Below, in pieces: positions 26,046 to 34,704 of a DNA stretch of 64,000 bases; position 1 is the stretch's first letter, and each line of letters starts with the position of its first letter. The stretch covers positions 124,001-188,000 of the forward strand of contig BDTR01000053.1 in assembly GCA_002897775.1 (NCBI GenBank), given 5' to 3'. The DNA is from a bacterium BMS3Bbin08 (GTDB lineage: Bacteria > Nitrospirota > Thermodesulfovibrionia > UBA6902 > BMS3Bbin08). Position numbers and translations under genes: made by a program. Under the pieces are notes generated by a model. That model saw nothing but the letters and a program-made list of their open reading frames with translations. It ran no database searches and was not told the origin of the DNA.

Positions 26046-27892
26046 TTTTTTACAGGTATCGTGAAATAAAACGTTGAGCCCTTTCCATGCTCTGACTCGA
26101 CCCAGATCTGCCCGCCGTGACGCTCCACGATCTTTTTGCATACCGCCAGCGCGATACTCGGCTCGGAATATCCGGGCTTGCTATGCAAGCGCTGGAATAT
26201 CTGAAAGATCTTTTCCCTGTACTTCTGCTCTATTCCTGTCCCGTTGTCTCTCACGGAAAAGATCCACGTTTCATTGTCATTTTTGGCTGAAACATGCACG
26301 CGAGGCGGTTCTTCGCCGCGAAATTTGATCGCGTTGCCTATAAGGCTTTGCAATAACTGGGTTAGCTGAACATCATCAGCCATGACCTCAGGCAGGGGGT
26401 CATGCGTTACTTTTGCCCTGTTGCTTTGTATAAATGGCGCGAGGTCTGTGAGGACCTGTGTGAGGACCGCTTCACAGTCGATCTGTTTGAACGCCCTTCC
26501 TGCCATACTTACCCTTGAATAAGCCAGCAGTCCCTTGATCAGCATCTGCATTCTTTTTGTGCCTTCAACAATAAAACCGATAAAATCACGGGTATCCGTA
26601 TCAAGATTTTCCTCATGTTTTTTCGCAAGCAGCTGTACATAGCTCGATACTGTCCGGAGGGGCTCCTGCAGGTCGTGTGATGCCACAAAAATAATACGCT
26701 GCAGTTCTGTATGCGCCCGTATCAGTTCCTGAGATTGTCTGATAAGGGTTTTTTCCGATTCCTTTATGCCGGTAATGTCCCTTGCCGTGCAGATCAGGTT
26801 CGTTATACCGCCGCTTTTGTCTTTCATCACAGAACCGCTGAAGAGCACGGGTATCGTCTTCCCGTCTTTTGTTTTATAATTCGTCTCATAACTCGATACC
26901 CGGCCGTCTTTTGCAAGCCGGTCAAAAATTGTTCCTTCACGAAAAACCTTTTCTTCTCCAGGAAACAGGAAATTAAAGTTTTTCCCAATCAATTCCTTCT
27001 CTCCATACCCCAGCAGGCCGCAGGCCGCCCTGTTGACCGTCCTGATTTTTTTGTCAGGGGTCGTCACAATCAGGGCGTCGCTCATATTGGCGAAGATTGA
27101 ATCCACATAGTTCTTATCCACCAGTTTTGACCTCTGTTCCCTCAGGTCCCTGACCATCCGGTTGAAAGAACCGGACAATTCTCCGATTTCATCATCTGAC
27201 TTAACCCTTATTTCCTGTGACAGATCGCCTTGAGCAACACGTCTTGTCCCCTCTACTAATTCATGGATCGGCCTGGCCAGCGCCCTGCCCATAAAAAAAG
27301 CAACCATAACGGTAAAGAATATAGAAGTAACCAGGGCTACGCCTAATACCTTCCTGGACATTTCCGTTACTTTAAGGATGGCCATGTTCTTATTTTCGAT
27401 TTTTAATGTTATTCCATCCAGGGCTTCCCGGGTTAAGTGAACAATTCTGTGCGCTGCCTGCAGCGCTTCATCTTCCATCTCTTTTGTTGATGTGCCTCCA
27501 ATATAACCCTCCCTTACTTCCAATCCGTATGCATATACAGCCTGCCTGAAAGTCTTTAGCTCCTTAACCACGAGGTCTGTTTCAGCCAGATCATTTTCAT
27601 CGGAAGACAAATTTTTAACATCTTCAATCTCGCTGAGTGCCTTTTTGATAAGCAGGCTTACAGGCGCTATAAGCTCACTCCTGCCTAAGTAATAATCATA
27701 AAGGCTGTCCTTGGCATCGGTAGTTACCTCAAACAGAGCGTGCCATTTTTTCATTTTCGCTTCTTCAACGGTTATGATATTTTCAAGTCTTTCCGCGCTG
27801 CTGGACATAACCGCGTAAGACAGAATACTCACTGCGACAACAATTAAAAGCAGAATCCCCAGCCCAAGGTTACGTACGGTCCTAAATGACAA
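25982..27892 (-). CDS. Membrane histidine kinase, HAMP-PAS-HisKA-HATPase
   Basis: 636 residues from a TTG at 27890-27892, chosen because GGGGAGG lies eight bases upstream; longer readings overlap the preceding gene. One membrane helix (about 8-30), a periplasmic helical domain of about 150 residues, a second helix (about 172-195), HAMP and PAS (GKNFNFLFPGEE) follow. HisKA is of the phytochrome type (VASHDLQEPLRTVSSY), then HATPase with RDNGTGIEQK. Instead of the usual GLGLAVCK the last motif reads SIALAVCK, so the G2 box is degenerate. The Arg/Gly-rich C-terminus is translated repeat. The partner regulator is at 25346. Two exported binding proteins are encoded just upstream. Confidence 0.88.
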   Translation of the reverse strand: MSFRTVRNLGLGILLLIVVAVSILSYAVMSSSAERLENIITVEEAKMKKWHALFEVTTDAKDSLYDYYLGRSELIAPVSLLIKKALSEIEDVKNLSSDENDLAETDLVVKELKTFRQAVYAYGLEVREGYIGGTSTKEMEDEALQAAHRIVHLTREALDGITLKIENKNMAILKVTEMSRKVLGVALVTSIFFTVMVAFFMGRALARPIHELVEGTRRVAQGDLSQEIRVKSDDEIGELSGSFNRMVRDLREQRSKLVDKNYVDSIFANMSDALIVTTPDKKIRTVNRAACGLLGYGEKELIGKNFNFLFPGEEKVFREGTIFDRLAKDGRVSSYETNYKTKDGKTIPVLFSGSVMKDKSGGITNLICTARDITGIKESEKTLIRQSQELIRAHTELQRIIFVASHDLQEPLRTVSSYVQLLAKKHEENLDTDTRDFIGFIVEGTKRMQMLIKGLLAYSRVSMAGRAFKQIDCEAVLTQVLTDLAPFIQSNRAKVTHDPLPEVMADDVQLTQLLQSLIGNAIKFRGEEPPRVHVSAKNDNETWIFSVRDNGTGIEQKYREKIFQIFQRLHSKPGYSEPSIALAVCKKIVERHGGQIWVESEHGKGSTFYFTIPVKKERRTSLPAGRGGGRKDERRK

Positions 27893-27894
27893 AA

Positions 27895-28920
27895 TTAACG
27901 GCCTCCCCGGATCATGTATCCACACGCGTTAGTCTCTATATCTACGCCGGCTTCTTTAATCATCTGGTCCTGTAAGGCATAATCTTCATCTCTGGTTTCT
28001 ATGAATCTGACGGCCCCGAAATTTTTGAGCACTAATCTTCCTTCCCTGCTCTTGTCGAGGTTCAGCAGTAAATTTTTTATCCGGCTTTTCAGGGCAGGAT
28101 CCAGATACCTGCTGACCGCCAGTCCGTTTGACGGCATTTCCTGTGATTCCGCAAGAACGACCATCTGGTTCCTGAAATCCTGGTCTTCCCGTGCCAACGC
28201 GTTAAAGATACGGTTTTTACAGCTGCCGATATCAGCCTCTCCTGTATACACTGCCCACGCAGAAGTGTCATGGCTGCCGGCAAAATATATTTTAGAAAAG
28301 TAATTCTCCATATCACTGATACCGTGTCTTTTGAAATATGCCCGTGGAAAGATGTAGCCGGCTGTTGTGGCCCTATGGACTAAAGCTATGCTTTTCCCCT
28401 CCATATCTTCCACAGTCCTGATACCGCTGTCCCTGCGTACAAATATATAGCCGCTGTATGTAGAACTGTTGTCCAGCCATACCGGCCGCGCAACAGGCTC
28501 TATCGCGACTTTATTGCGGGTCATGATATAACTGAAGCCGCCAAAAAATCCCGCGTCCGCCTCACCTCTCAGAAAAGCCCGGCATATATCTCCATAACTC
28601 GGCAGGATTTCTGCCTGGACGTCCAGATCAAGCTTTTTAGAAAGATAATTGGTGATGTGTTTATATTGGTTCCTCTGGTCAAAAACATTCTTTTCAGGTA
28701 TAAGGACAATAACAAATTTATCTCCTTTCCTGAACTTTTTTACACGGGGCCGGACAACCTCTTTCTGTGTTTTAACATCGGTTGGAAAGCCCTCATCCGC
28801 GCATACCTGCGAGACGTTCAGGATCGTAAAATCTCCCAGTGAGCTGACATGACCCGCAATGTCCGCCGGACCAGGCATAATCATGTAAAAAACCGTTACT
28901 ATGCATATTTTTATTTTCAT
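27895..28920 (-). CDS. PhnD-type periplasmic binding protein, no transporter
   Basis: 341 residues from the ATG of MKIKICIV, with a signal peptide (about 1-22). The fold markers are those of the phosphate/phosphonate-binding PhnD family: VIVLIPEKNVFDQRNQYKHI, DICRAFLRGEADAGFFGG, VEDMEGKSIALVHRATTAGY and an AWAVYTGEADIG segment. No ABC permease or ATPase is adjacent. Its stop is followed after two bases by the start of a membrane kinase, suggesting that it presents a ligand to that kinase (inference). The ligand is unknown. Confidence 0.82.
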   Translation of the reverse strand: MKIKICIVTVFYMIMPGPADIAGHVSSLGDFTILNVSQVCADEGFPTDVKTQKEVVRPRVKKFRKGDKFVIVLIPEKNVFDQRNQYKHITNYLSKKLDLDVQAEILPSYGDICRAFLRGEADAGFFGGFSYIMTRNKVAIEPVARPVWLDNSSTYSGYIFVRRDSGIRTVEDMEGKSIALVHRATTAGYIFPRAYFKRHGISDMENYFSKIYFAGSHDTSAWAVYTGEADIGSCKNRIFNALAREDQDFRNQMVVLAESQEMPSNGLAVSRYLDPALKSRIKNLLLNLDKSREGRLVLKNFGAVRFIETRDEDYALQDQMIKEAGVDIETNACGYMIRGGR

Positions 28921-28933
28921 GTTTTCGTATTCT

Positions 28934-29809
28934 CTATTTGGCAAAAATTAAGGTTAAACTCTCGCTGATATCGCCGATGCCGTAAAGCGGCTGGGACAAT
29001 TCTCTGTTCTCCTTCCTGCCCGCTATCTCGTAACGCGATACCCCGAACCAGAAGCTCTTTTGCCGATCAAACCGGACGTCATCGTTATTTCCGGTATCCA
29101 GCGCCCTGCCAAATTCTATTGTCCATCTTCCTTTATTCCAGACCCCTTTGGCCCTCACATCCGCGCGGCTGCCTGTTGGTATCTGATTGGCAAATCTCGG
29201 GAATACATCGCCTTTGTACTCTATCTGGAGTTCTGTCCTGTATGCGGCTGTCCCGGAATCCTCCTTGCGGAGCAAATAAATCTTTTTTCCGGTCTTGCTG
29301 GTTAATTCGGTAGTACCTTCTATATAGTTAAGACTTAAGCTCTGAATTTTATCGTCGGAATAGCCCACCGGGTCGGTCCTTCCGGCCTTCCAGAACCAGA
29401 TATCTGCTTTATATGAATTGTCCGCATGGATACTTAAATCAACAGGCTCCGGTCCCATATTCCATTTGAAAACAAAAACATCTTCCCTGTCCTTTCCGCC
29501 CCTGTAAAGCTTTCTGCCTTTATCCCACACCCAGCTCTTATGGGTCCTGGACTCATCAGGGTCGGGAAAACTGACCAGAAAGAATATCTCTTTGCCGGTA
29601 TAGACTGCTTTCAGGGTAATATCAATATCAGCTGTATCGTCATGTGTGGTGATCTTCTCTGCCTCCGCCCATACCTTGTCAGCGCCAATTCCGTCAATGA
29701 CCGGCGGAATCTCAACTTTTTGGGCTGTAAGTATCTGGTCAGAATAGGCTGTATCAAAAATAAGCACACAGCCTGTCAGTACTGCAAGAAAAGCTATTGC
29801 TTGTCTCAC
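28934..29809 (-). CDS. Exported ethylbenzene-dehydrogenase-type (EB_dh/DOMON-like) protein
   Basis: 291 residues with a signal peptide (FLAVLTGCVLIFDTAYS) and one beta-sandwich domain of the kind found in the heme-binding gamma subunit of ethylbenzene and DMSO-type dehydrogenases: PPVIDGIGADKVWAEAEKIT, VYTGKEIFFLVSFPDPDESR, DREDVFVFKWNM. A matching catalytic subunit is missing. It sits 13 bases upstream of the PhnD-type gene. Candidate periplasmic heme, redox or ligand sensor feeding the kinase at 25982 (inference). Confidence 0.75.
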   Translation of the reverse strand: MRQAIAFLAVLTGCVLIFDTAYSDQILTAQKVEIPPVIDGIGADKVWAEAEKITTHDDTADIDITLKAVYTGKEIFFLVSFPDPDESRTHKSWVWDKGRKLYRGGKDREDVFVFKWNMGPEPVDLSIHADNSYKADIWFWKAGRTDPVGYSDDKIQSLSLNYIEGTTELTSKTGKKIYLLRKEDSGTAAYRTELQIEYKGDVFPRFANQIPTGSRADVRAKGVWNKGRWTIEFGRALDTGNNDDVRFDRQKSFWFGVSRYEIAGRKENRELSQPLYGIGDISESLTLIFAK

Positions 29810-29850
29810 GTCCCACCTCGTAAACCGTTTTTTTTATATTTCCTGTTCTC

Positions 29851-30294
29851 TCATCTGGCGCCAGGCAGTTTGGCAATTGTAAACCAGAATTTTTCAATTG
29901 CTGTTATTACCCTGTTAAACTGCTCGAAATCCACCGGTTTTGTGACATAGCAGTTAGCGTGGTGCTCATAAGTCTTCGTGATATCCTGTTCCGCGTCTGA
30001 CGTCGTCAGGACAATTATTGGTATATTTTTCAATTTCATGTCGTTCTTGATCTCAGCCAGCACCTCCCGGCCGTCTTTTCTGGGCAGGTTCAGGTCAAGC
30101 AATACAATATCAGGACGCGGCGCTCCGGAAAACTCAGCCTCCTGCCGCAGGAACTCCATTGCCTTTTCACCGTCCTCAACCACGTGAAGATTATGATAAA
30201 GCTTTCCCTCTTTCAGACCCTCCTTTACCAGACGTATATCACCGGCGTTGTCTTCGACAAGCAGTATATTAAACGGCCTCATGCTCTCTTCCAT
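29851..30294 (-). CDS. Rcp1-type response regulator
   Basis: 147-residue paralogue of 25346: [19 protein letters not shown], Asp in [16 protein letters not shown], Lys in YVTKPVDFEQF. It lies downstream of the dCache kinase at 30405, which has the same type of HisKA domain as the kinase paired with 25346. Probable partner of that kinase. Confidence 0.93.
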   Translation of the reverse strand: MEESMRPFNILLVEDNAGDIRLVKEGLKEGKLYHNLHVVEDGEKAMEFLRQEAEFSGAPRPDIVLLDLNLPRKDGREVLAEIKNDMKLKNIPIIVLTTSDAEQDITKTYEHHANCYVTKPVDFEQFNRVITAIEKFWFTIAKLPGAR

Positions 30295-30333
30295 AGCTTC
30301 GTCCCTCTATATCGTATATACATTTTTTTTAAT

Positions 30334-30366
30334 CCCGTTGTTATAGAAATCATAGATTTCTAATGG
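30334..30366. repeat. CCCCGTT-family hairpin element, short copy
   Basis: 33 bp: CCCGTTGTTATAGAAATC... TTTCTAATGGGG. Followed by GGGGCTTTCTAC and heptad-like sequence up to 30402. Confidence 0.65.
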
Positions 30367-30404
30367 GGCTTTCTACTTCTTTATCCTTTCTCTCTACTCG
30401 TTTT

Positions 30405-33200
30405 TTACCCCGTTGTCCAGATTCTTTTTTTAACACCCCCGTCCAGTTTCGCTTGCCTGGAAACTGTGGGTGCAGAATCTAACGGGGTTACCTCTTTTTT
30501 CACAGGTATCGTGAAATAAAAAGTGGAGCCTTTCCCAGGCTCTGACTCTACCCATATCCTGCCGCCGTGCCGTTCCACGATCTTCTTGCAGACAGCCAAC
30601 CCTATGCCTGTACCTGAATACTCTGACCTTGGATGCAGGCGCTGGAATATCTGGAAAATCCTGCCTTTAAACTTCTGTTCTATACCGATACCATTGTCTT
30701 TTACAGAGAAGACCCAGTTGTCGTTCTCCTGTCTGGCTGAGACATGAACCCTCGGATGGTCTTTGCCGTGAAACTTAATCGCATTGCTTATAAGGTTCTG
30801 GAACAGCCGGGCTATCTGGACACTGTCAGCCATAACCTCGGGCAGGGATTCATAAGTAACCTCGGCATTATTCTCCCTGACAGTTTCCTGCATATACATA
30901 AGGACCTGCCTGAGAACCGCTTCACAGTTTGCAGACTCAAAAGGTTTGCCCCGGGTATCGACCCTTGAGTAGGCCAGCAGGTCGTTTATCAGCCTTTGCA
31001 TCCTCTCTGCTCCGTCAACAGCGAAATGAATGAACTCATCAGCGTCTTTGTCAAGACGGCCTTTGTACTTCCTTCCAAGCAGCTGCACATAGCTTGACAC
31101 CATGCGCAGAGGCTCCTGCAGATCGTGCGACGCCACATACGCGAACTGCTGGAGCTCCGCGTTTGAGCGGGTCAGTTCCTCTGTTCTTCCGGCAAGGGCC
31201 TCCTCCGCCTTCTTGCGCTCTGAGATGTCGCGCGTGACCGCGAACAGATACGGCTTGCCGTTAACTTTAATCGCGGTAACACTGATATCAACAGGATAAG
31301 TCGTCCCGTCTTTTCTCCTGTTAATAGTCTCAAAAGGCGCGACTTTCTCTGTTTGCACCAGATCAAAAAGTGTCCTGTATCTTGTTTCATCATAACGCGC
31401 ATCTACATGAGAAATGCCAAGTTCCAGGAGCTCATCCCGTGAATATTGCAGCATTTTACAGGCGGCGTCATTCACATACAGGAATCTCCCCTTTCTATCC
31501 ACTAAATATTGGCCTTCATTTGAATAATCGCTGATAAATTTGAATGTCTTTAATTCTTCTTCCGCCTTTTTACGTACAGTAATGTCTTTTGATACATGAA
31601 CGACCTGCACGATCTTCCCTGATTCGTCTTTGATCGGAAAAGTCGAAATCTCTGCGAAGATACTTCCGCTGTGCCTGGTGTAGTGCAGATGTTCTGAAGT
31701 TGACTTTTCTCCGGTCAAAAGACTGTCCGAAAGGGGGCACATGATGTCTGCAGAGGCACAGGGTTTGGACCTGTTATGGGTTACCTCATAACAGGTTTTC
31801 CCGATAACCTTTTCTTTTTCCAGGCCGGCTTCTTTCAGAAAGGCTTCATTGCATTCAAGTATCCTGAAATTAGAAACGTCAATGATCGAGATAGCGTCGC
31901 CCATACTGTCAAGGATGACCCTGGAGAACTCATTTGAGCGAATAAGGGCTTTTTCCCATTTCTTGCGCTCGGCGATCTCTCTGTTCAGCTCATGTACTGA
32001 TGTAGTCGTTTTCTTCAGGTCTGCGGTCATCTGTCTGAAAGAGTGTGCCAGCTGGCCGATCTCATCTTTTGTCCTGACCTCGATCCGTGTATCAAGGTCG
32101 CCTTTGCCTATCTTATTTGCAGCGTCTCTCAGTATTGAGACAGGCCGGGCAATGGAACGTGAAATAATTGCGCCCAGCAGAATGGCAAATGTCGTCACGA
32201 TCAGGGAAGAAAATAATATGCGGTTTTTTAATCTTGAAACAGGAGCGAATATTTCTTCTGAATAATGATCGATGATCAGGACCCAGTCCAGGCCCTTAAA
32301 GTCCCTGAATCCGGTTGAATGAACATAGACACGCAATATTTTACCTTGCTCTGAATCTATAAATTCCCCTTTTGGCTCATCTTGAGAATCATGCACAAAC
32401 AAAGTGGAAATATCATCAGAGAGTTTTTTGCTCTCCCTGGTTGAATAAATTATTTTCCCTCCTTTGGTAATTAACATGTATTCCATATATACATGCTTTT
32501 TATGCATCCCGTAGGCCTTCATGTCTTTTATGATGTTAATGATTTCCTCAATATTCAAAACAGCCTTTATTACACCGATAAAATTCCCATTATTATCATC
32601 TATTCTTAATCCGATATTAGTGGAATACACCTTTGAGCTCTCATCATATCCAACATCAGTTACATATAAACCCTGTGCTTTTGCCTTTTGCCACCATTCT
32701 TCATCATCCTGCCTGTAGTCGCTTGTTTTATTGGTCTGTGCAACATTAGCGCCGTATTTATTAGTTACAAACACCTCACCAAATACCCTGTAGCCGTATT
32801 TTTTCCTGTAGAAGTCCAACTTTCCCCGCAATTCCCCTGATAAGTTGCTGTCAATCAGGTCCCGCATAAATGGCGTTACTTCATCTTTTGCCGCGGAAAC
32901 CCATTCCCTGTCTTTATTGTTAATGTAAGCCTGGATGTCATCCAGTTTTTCAAAGTCCTGATTTGATCTTGTAACCGTTTCATGCAGATCAGGGTCTGCG
33001 CTATAGGCTCGAATTGTTTCGATCTTGTAATTCATATCCCTGTCTATCTCATCCATTATCCTCAAGGCCATATTGCTTACATTATCCGTGAAAACGCTCT
33101 GCATTATTTTTTTGCTGGCATTAACTGCAAGATACCCGGTCAGGCATATCAGCAGCGACACTGCCAGAAACCCGCCTATCAGTTTATAAATTATTTTCAT
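30405..33200 (-). CDS. Membrane-bound dCache-HAMP-PAS-PAS histidine kinase
   Basis: 931 residues: membrane helix (about 8-28), large extracytoplasmic Cache-type sensor (30-305), second helix (about 322-345), HAMP, PAS with a Cys/His cluster (KTCYEVTHNRSKPCASADIM then CP), a second PAS, phytochrome-type HisKA (VASHDLQEPLRMVSSY) and HATPase (DNGIGIEQK, GTGIGLAVCKK). The last 30 or so residues are the translated hairpin element at 30408-30487. Likely partner: the regulator at 29851. The promoter is at 33468-33496. Confidence 0.92.
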   Translation of the reverse strand: MKIIYKLIGGFLAVSLLICLTGYLAVNASKKIMQSVFTDNVSNMALRIMDEIDRDMNYKIETIRAYSADPDLHETVTRSNQDFEKLDDIQAYINNKDREWVSAAKDEVTPFMRDLIDSNLSGELRGKLDFYRKKYGYRVFGEVFVTNKYGANVAQTNKTSDYRQDDEEWWQKAKAQGLYVTDVGYDESSKVYSTNIGLRIDDNNGNFIGVIKAVLNIEEIINIIKDMKAYGMHKKHVYMEYMLITKGGKIIYSTRESKKLSDDISTLFVHDSQDEPKGEFIDSEQGKILRVYVHSTGFRDFKGLDWVLIIDHYSEEIFAPVSRLKNRILFSSLIVTTFAILLGAIISRSIARPVSILRDAANKIGKGDLDTRIEVRTKDEIGQLAHSFRQMTADLKKTTTSVHELNREIAERKKWEKALIRSNEFSRVILDSMGDAISIIDVSNFRILECNEAFLKEAGLEKEKVIGKTCYEVTHNRSKPCASADIMCPLSDSLLTGEKSTSEHLHYTRHSGSIFAEISTFPIKDESGKIVQVVHVSKDITVRKKAEEELKTFKFISDYSNEGQYLVDRKGRFLYVNDAACKMLQYSRDELLELGISHVDARYDETRYRTLFDLVQTEKVAPFETINRRKDGTTYPVDISVTAIKVNGKPYLFAVTRDISERKKAEEALAGRTEELTRSNAELQQFAYVASHDLQEPLRMVSSYVQLLGRKYKGRLDKDADEFIHFAVDGAERMQRLINDLLAYSRVDTRGKPFESANCEAVLRQVLMYMQETVRENNAEVTYESLPEVMADSVQIARLFQNLISNAIKFHGKDHPRVHVSARQENDNWVFSVKDNGIGIEQKFKGRIFQIFQRLHPRSEYSGTGIGLAVCKKIVERHGGRIWVESEPGKGSTFYFTIPVKKEVTPLDSAPTVSRQAKLDGGVKKRIWTTG
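30408..30487. repeat. CCCCGTT-family hairpin element, fully translated copy
   Basis: Outer arms as in the family. Inner arms CAGTTTC and GAAACTG differ from the CAGTTTTG/CAAAACTG of other copies but still pair. The kinase frame passes through the whole element (TPLDSAPTVSRQAKLDGG...) and stops just after it. Confidence 0.9.
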
Positions 33201-33731
33201 GACTTATTCATTAGAATGTCTTATTTCGTATCACAACAGCCGTGGATATACGAGTGTTTATTTTTCCAGCTTCATTTATTTCCCGTGCTGATCTGCATTG
33301 TCGATAAAAAAGCCGGGCTTCTGCTCAGATACTGAACATGTTACGCAGGTTAAGTTTTTATCATTCATGTTGCTTTTTATTTTTTACATGACAAGCTTTG
33401 GGTGTAATTTGATATAATATTAGTCAAAATAACATAATTTTAGTGCAAGCATGTCCTGTATTTTTTAATAATATTACATAATATCGAGCCTGTCAAGTGG
33501 AATATAAAGCAATTTGAAAAGATATTTTTTTTTGCGGGGCAATCTGTCCTGGCGGGGAACTTTCCAGCCAGTCAGGCCTTTGGCAATCGATGATGCTGGA
33601 TTATCATTTCGCGGCAAACAACAAAACAGGCATAACTGTCTGTAAATATTGTGTTTTTAGATAGGGGTTTTCACAGGTGCGGGCCTTGATTGTAAGGGTC
33701 CACACGTTGCGGACTATTGGAACAGACAGGG
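33201..33731. promoter_or_regulatory. Promoter region upstream of the dCache kinase
   Basis: A 530-base gap. On the minus strand TTGACA (33491-33496) and TATTAT (33468-33473) are 17 bases apart and can drive the kinase at 30405. AT palindromes around 33409-33425 and 33466-33482 resemble those at 8300 and 34430. The remainder (33500-33730) shows no gene or clear structure. Confidence 0.65.
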
Positions 33732-34382
33732 TTATTGGGATGATCCGCTAACGCCGGCCTTTTTTCTCTTCCTGGGTTTTCTCACTGGAGGAGCGGCCTC
33801 CCCAAACCCGGCTCCGCTTGAAATAGCGTCCTTGATCACTGAGTCCATATAAGATGAATCAAAAGGCTTGGCAATTGATGTGTATGCCCCCGAACGGGCT
33901 GCCTCAAGATTGGTCTCAAGTGTTCCATACGCGCTCAGCATCACAACAACAATACTTTCATCTATCTGCTTGATCCGCTTCAAGGTCTCAAGCCCGTCTA
34001 TCCCCGGCATTTTGATATCAAGCAGTACCAGGTCAGGCCTGTCTTTCCTTATTATACCGAGCGCCTCTTCACCGCCTGACGCGGTAATGACCCTGTAGTC
34101 CTTAAAGGTACGCGCGAAAAAGTCCCGTATGATCTCCTCATCGTCAACTATCAAAACGGTTTTGCCTGCCTCAGGCTTCATCTCAAGTGCAAGCCCTTCA
34201 ATTCCAGGCTTTCCCTGGAGCTGGCCCATAAGCCACCTGTCTATGAGGTCCTTTCTGAACCGCCACTCGCTTGCCACCTTGAATGCGGGGATCCTGCCTT
34301 CCCTGGCAAGCTTGTAGATAGTCATTTTGTTCATTTGCAGGAATTCCGCCACTTGCTTAATGTCCATTAAATTCGCTTCCAT
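33732..34382 (-). CDS. Response regulator with N-terminal excisionase-type HTH and C-terminal receiver
   Basis: 216 residues in reversed order for a regulator. Residues 6-55 form a MerR/excisionase-like helix-turn-helix (MDIKQVAEFLQMNKMTIYKL, then FRKDLIDRWL). A receiver follows (about 72-190; VLIVDDEEIIRDF, Asp in LVLLDIKMPGIDG, Lys in SIAKPFDSSY), then a basic tail (VRKPRKRKKAG). The ribosome site AAAGGA is eight bases before the ATG at 34382. This is the only regulator in the island, besides the sigma54 activator, that can clearly bind DNA. It may bind the AT palindromes in its own and neighbouring promoters (inference). Confidence 0.88.
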   Translation of the reverse strand: MEANLMDIKQVAEFLQMNKMTIYKLAREGRIPAFKVASEWRFRKDLIDRWLMGQLQGKPGIEGLALEMKPEAGKTVLIVDDEEIIRDFFARTFKDYRVITASGGEEALGIIRKDRPDLVLLDIKMPGIDGLETLKRIKQIDESIVVVMLSAYGTLETNLEAARSGAYTSIAKPFDSSYMDSVIKDAISSGAGFGEAAPPVRKPRKRKKAGVSGSSQ

Positions 34383-34438
34383 GAAATTATTCCTTTCCAG
34401 GGGCCTTTGCCGTCCTGCCTGTAGTTGTATTATATAAT

Positions 34439-34467
34439 ATTGTATATTATTTTATCTGGTTTTGCAA
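34439..34467 (-). promoter_or_regulatory. Promoter for the HTH-receiver gene
   Basis: TTGCAA (34462-34467) and TACAAT (34439-34444) on the minus strand with a 17-base spacer. The AT palindrome spanning 34426-34452 overlaps the -10 box and could be an autoregulatory site. The rest of the gap up to 34704 holds no visible gene. Confidence 0.6.
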
Positions 34468-34704
34468 CGTCCCAGATATTTTTTTGCCATCCGCAGAGGT
34501 GTCTTACATTTAATTATAGACCGACGGATCTGAAAAAAATCAGCTTTCAGTCAAATTTGTACCTCTGTATTGTTTAAACTGTATCGTTCCAGTAATGTTC
34601 ATACGCATTACTGCTTATAATTATCCTCCCTCCGGCAATTTTACACTCATTATCAAAGTCTGTCAAATGTTTTTTAAATATCCGGCAGGTTTTGCGGAAA
34701 ATCG

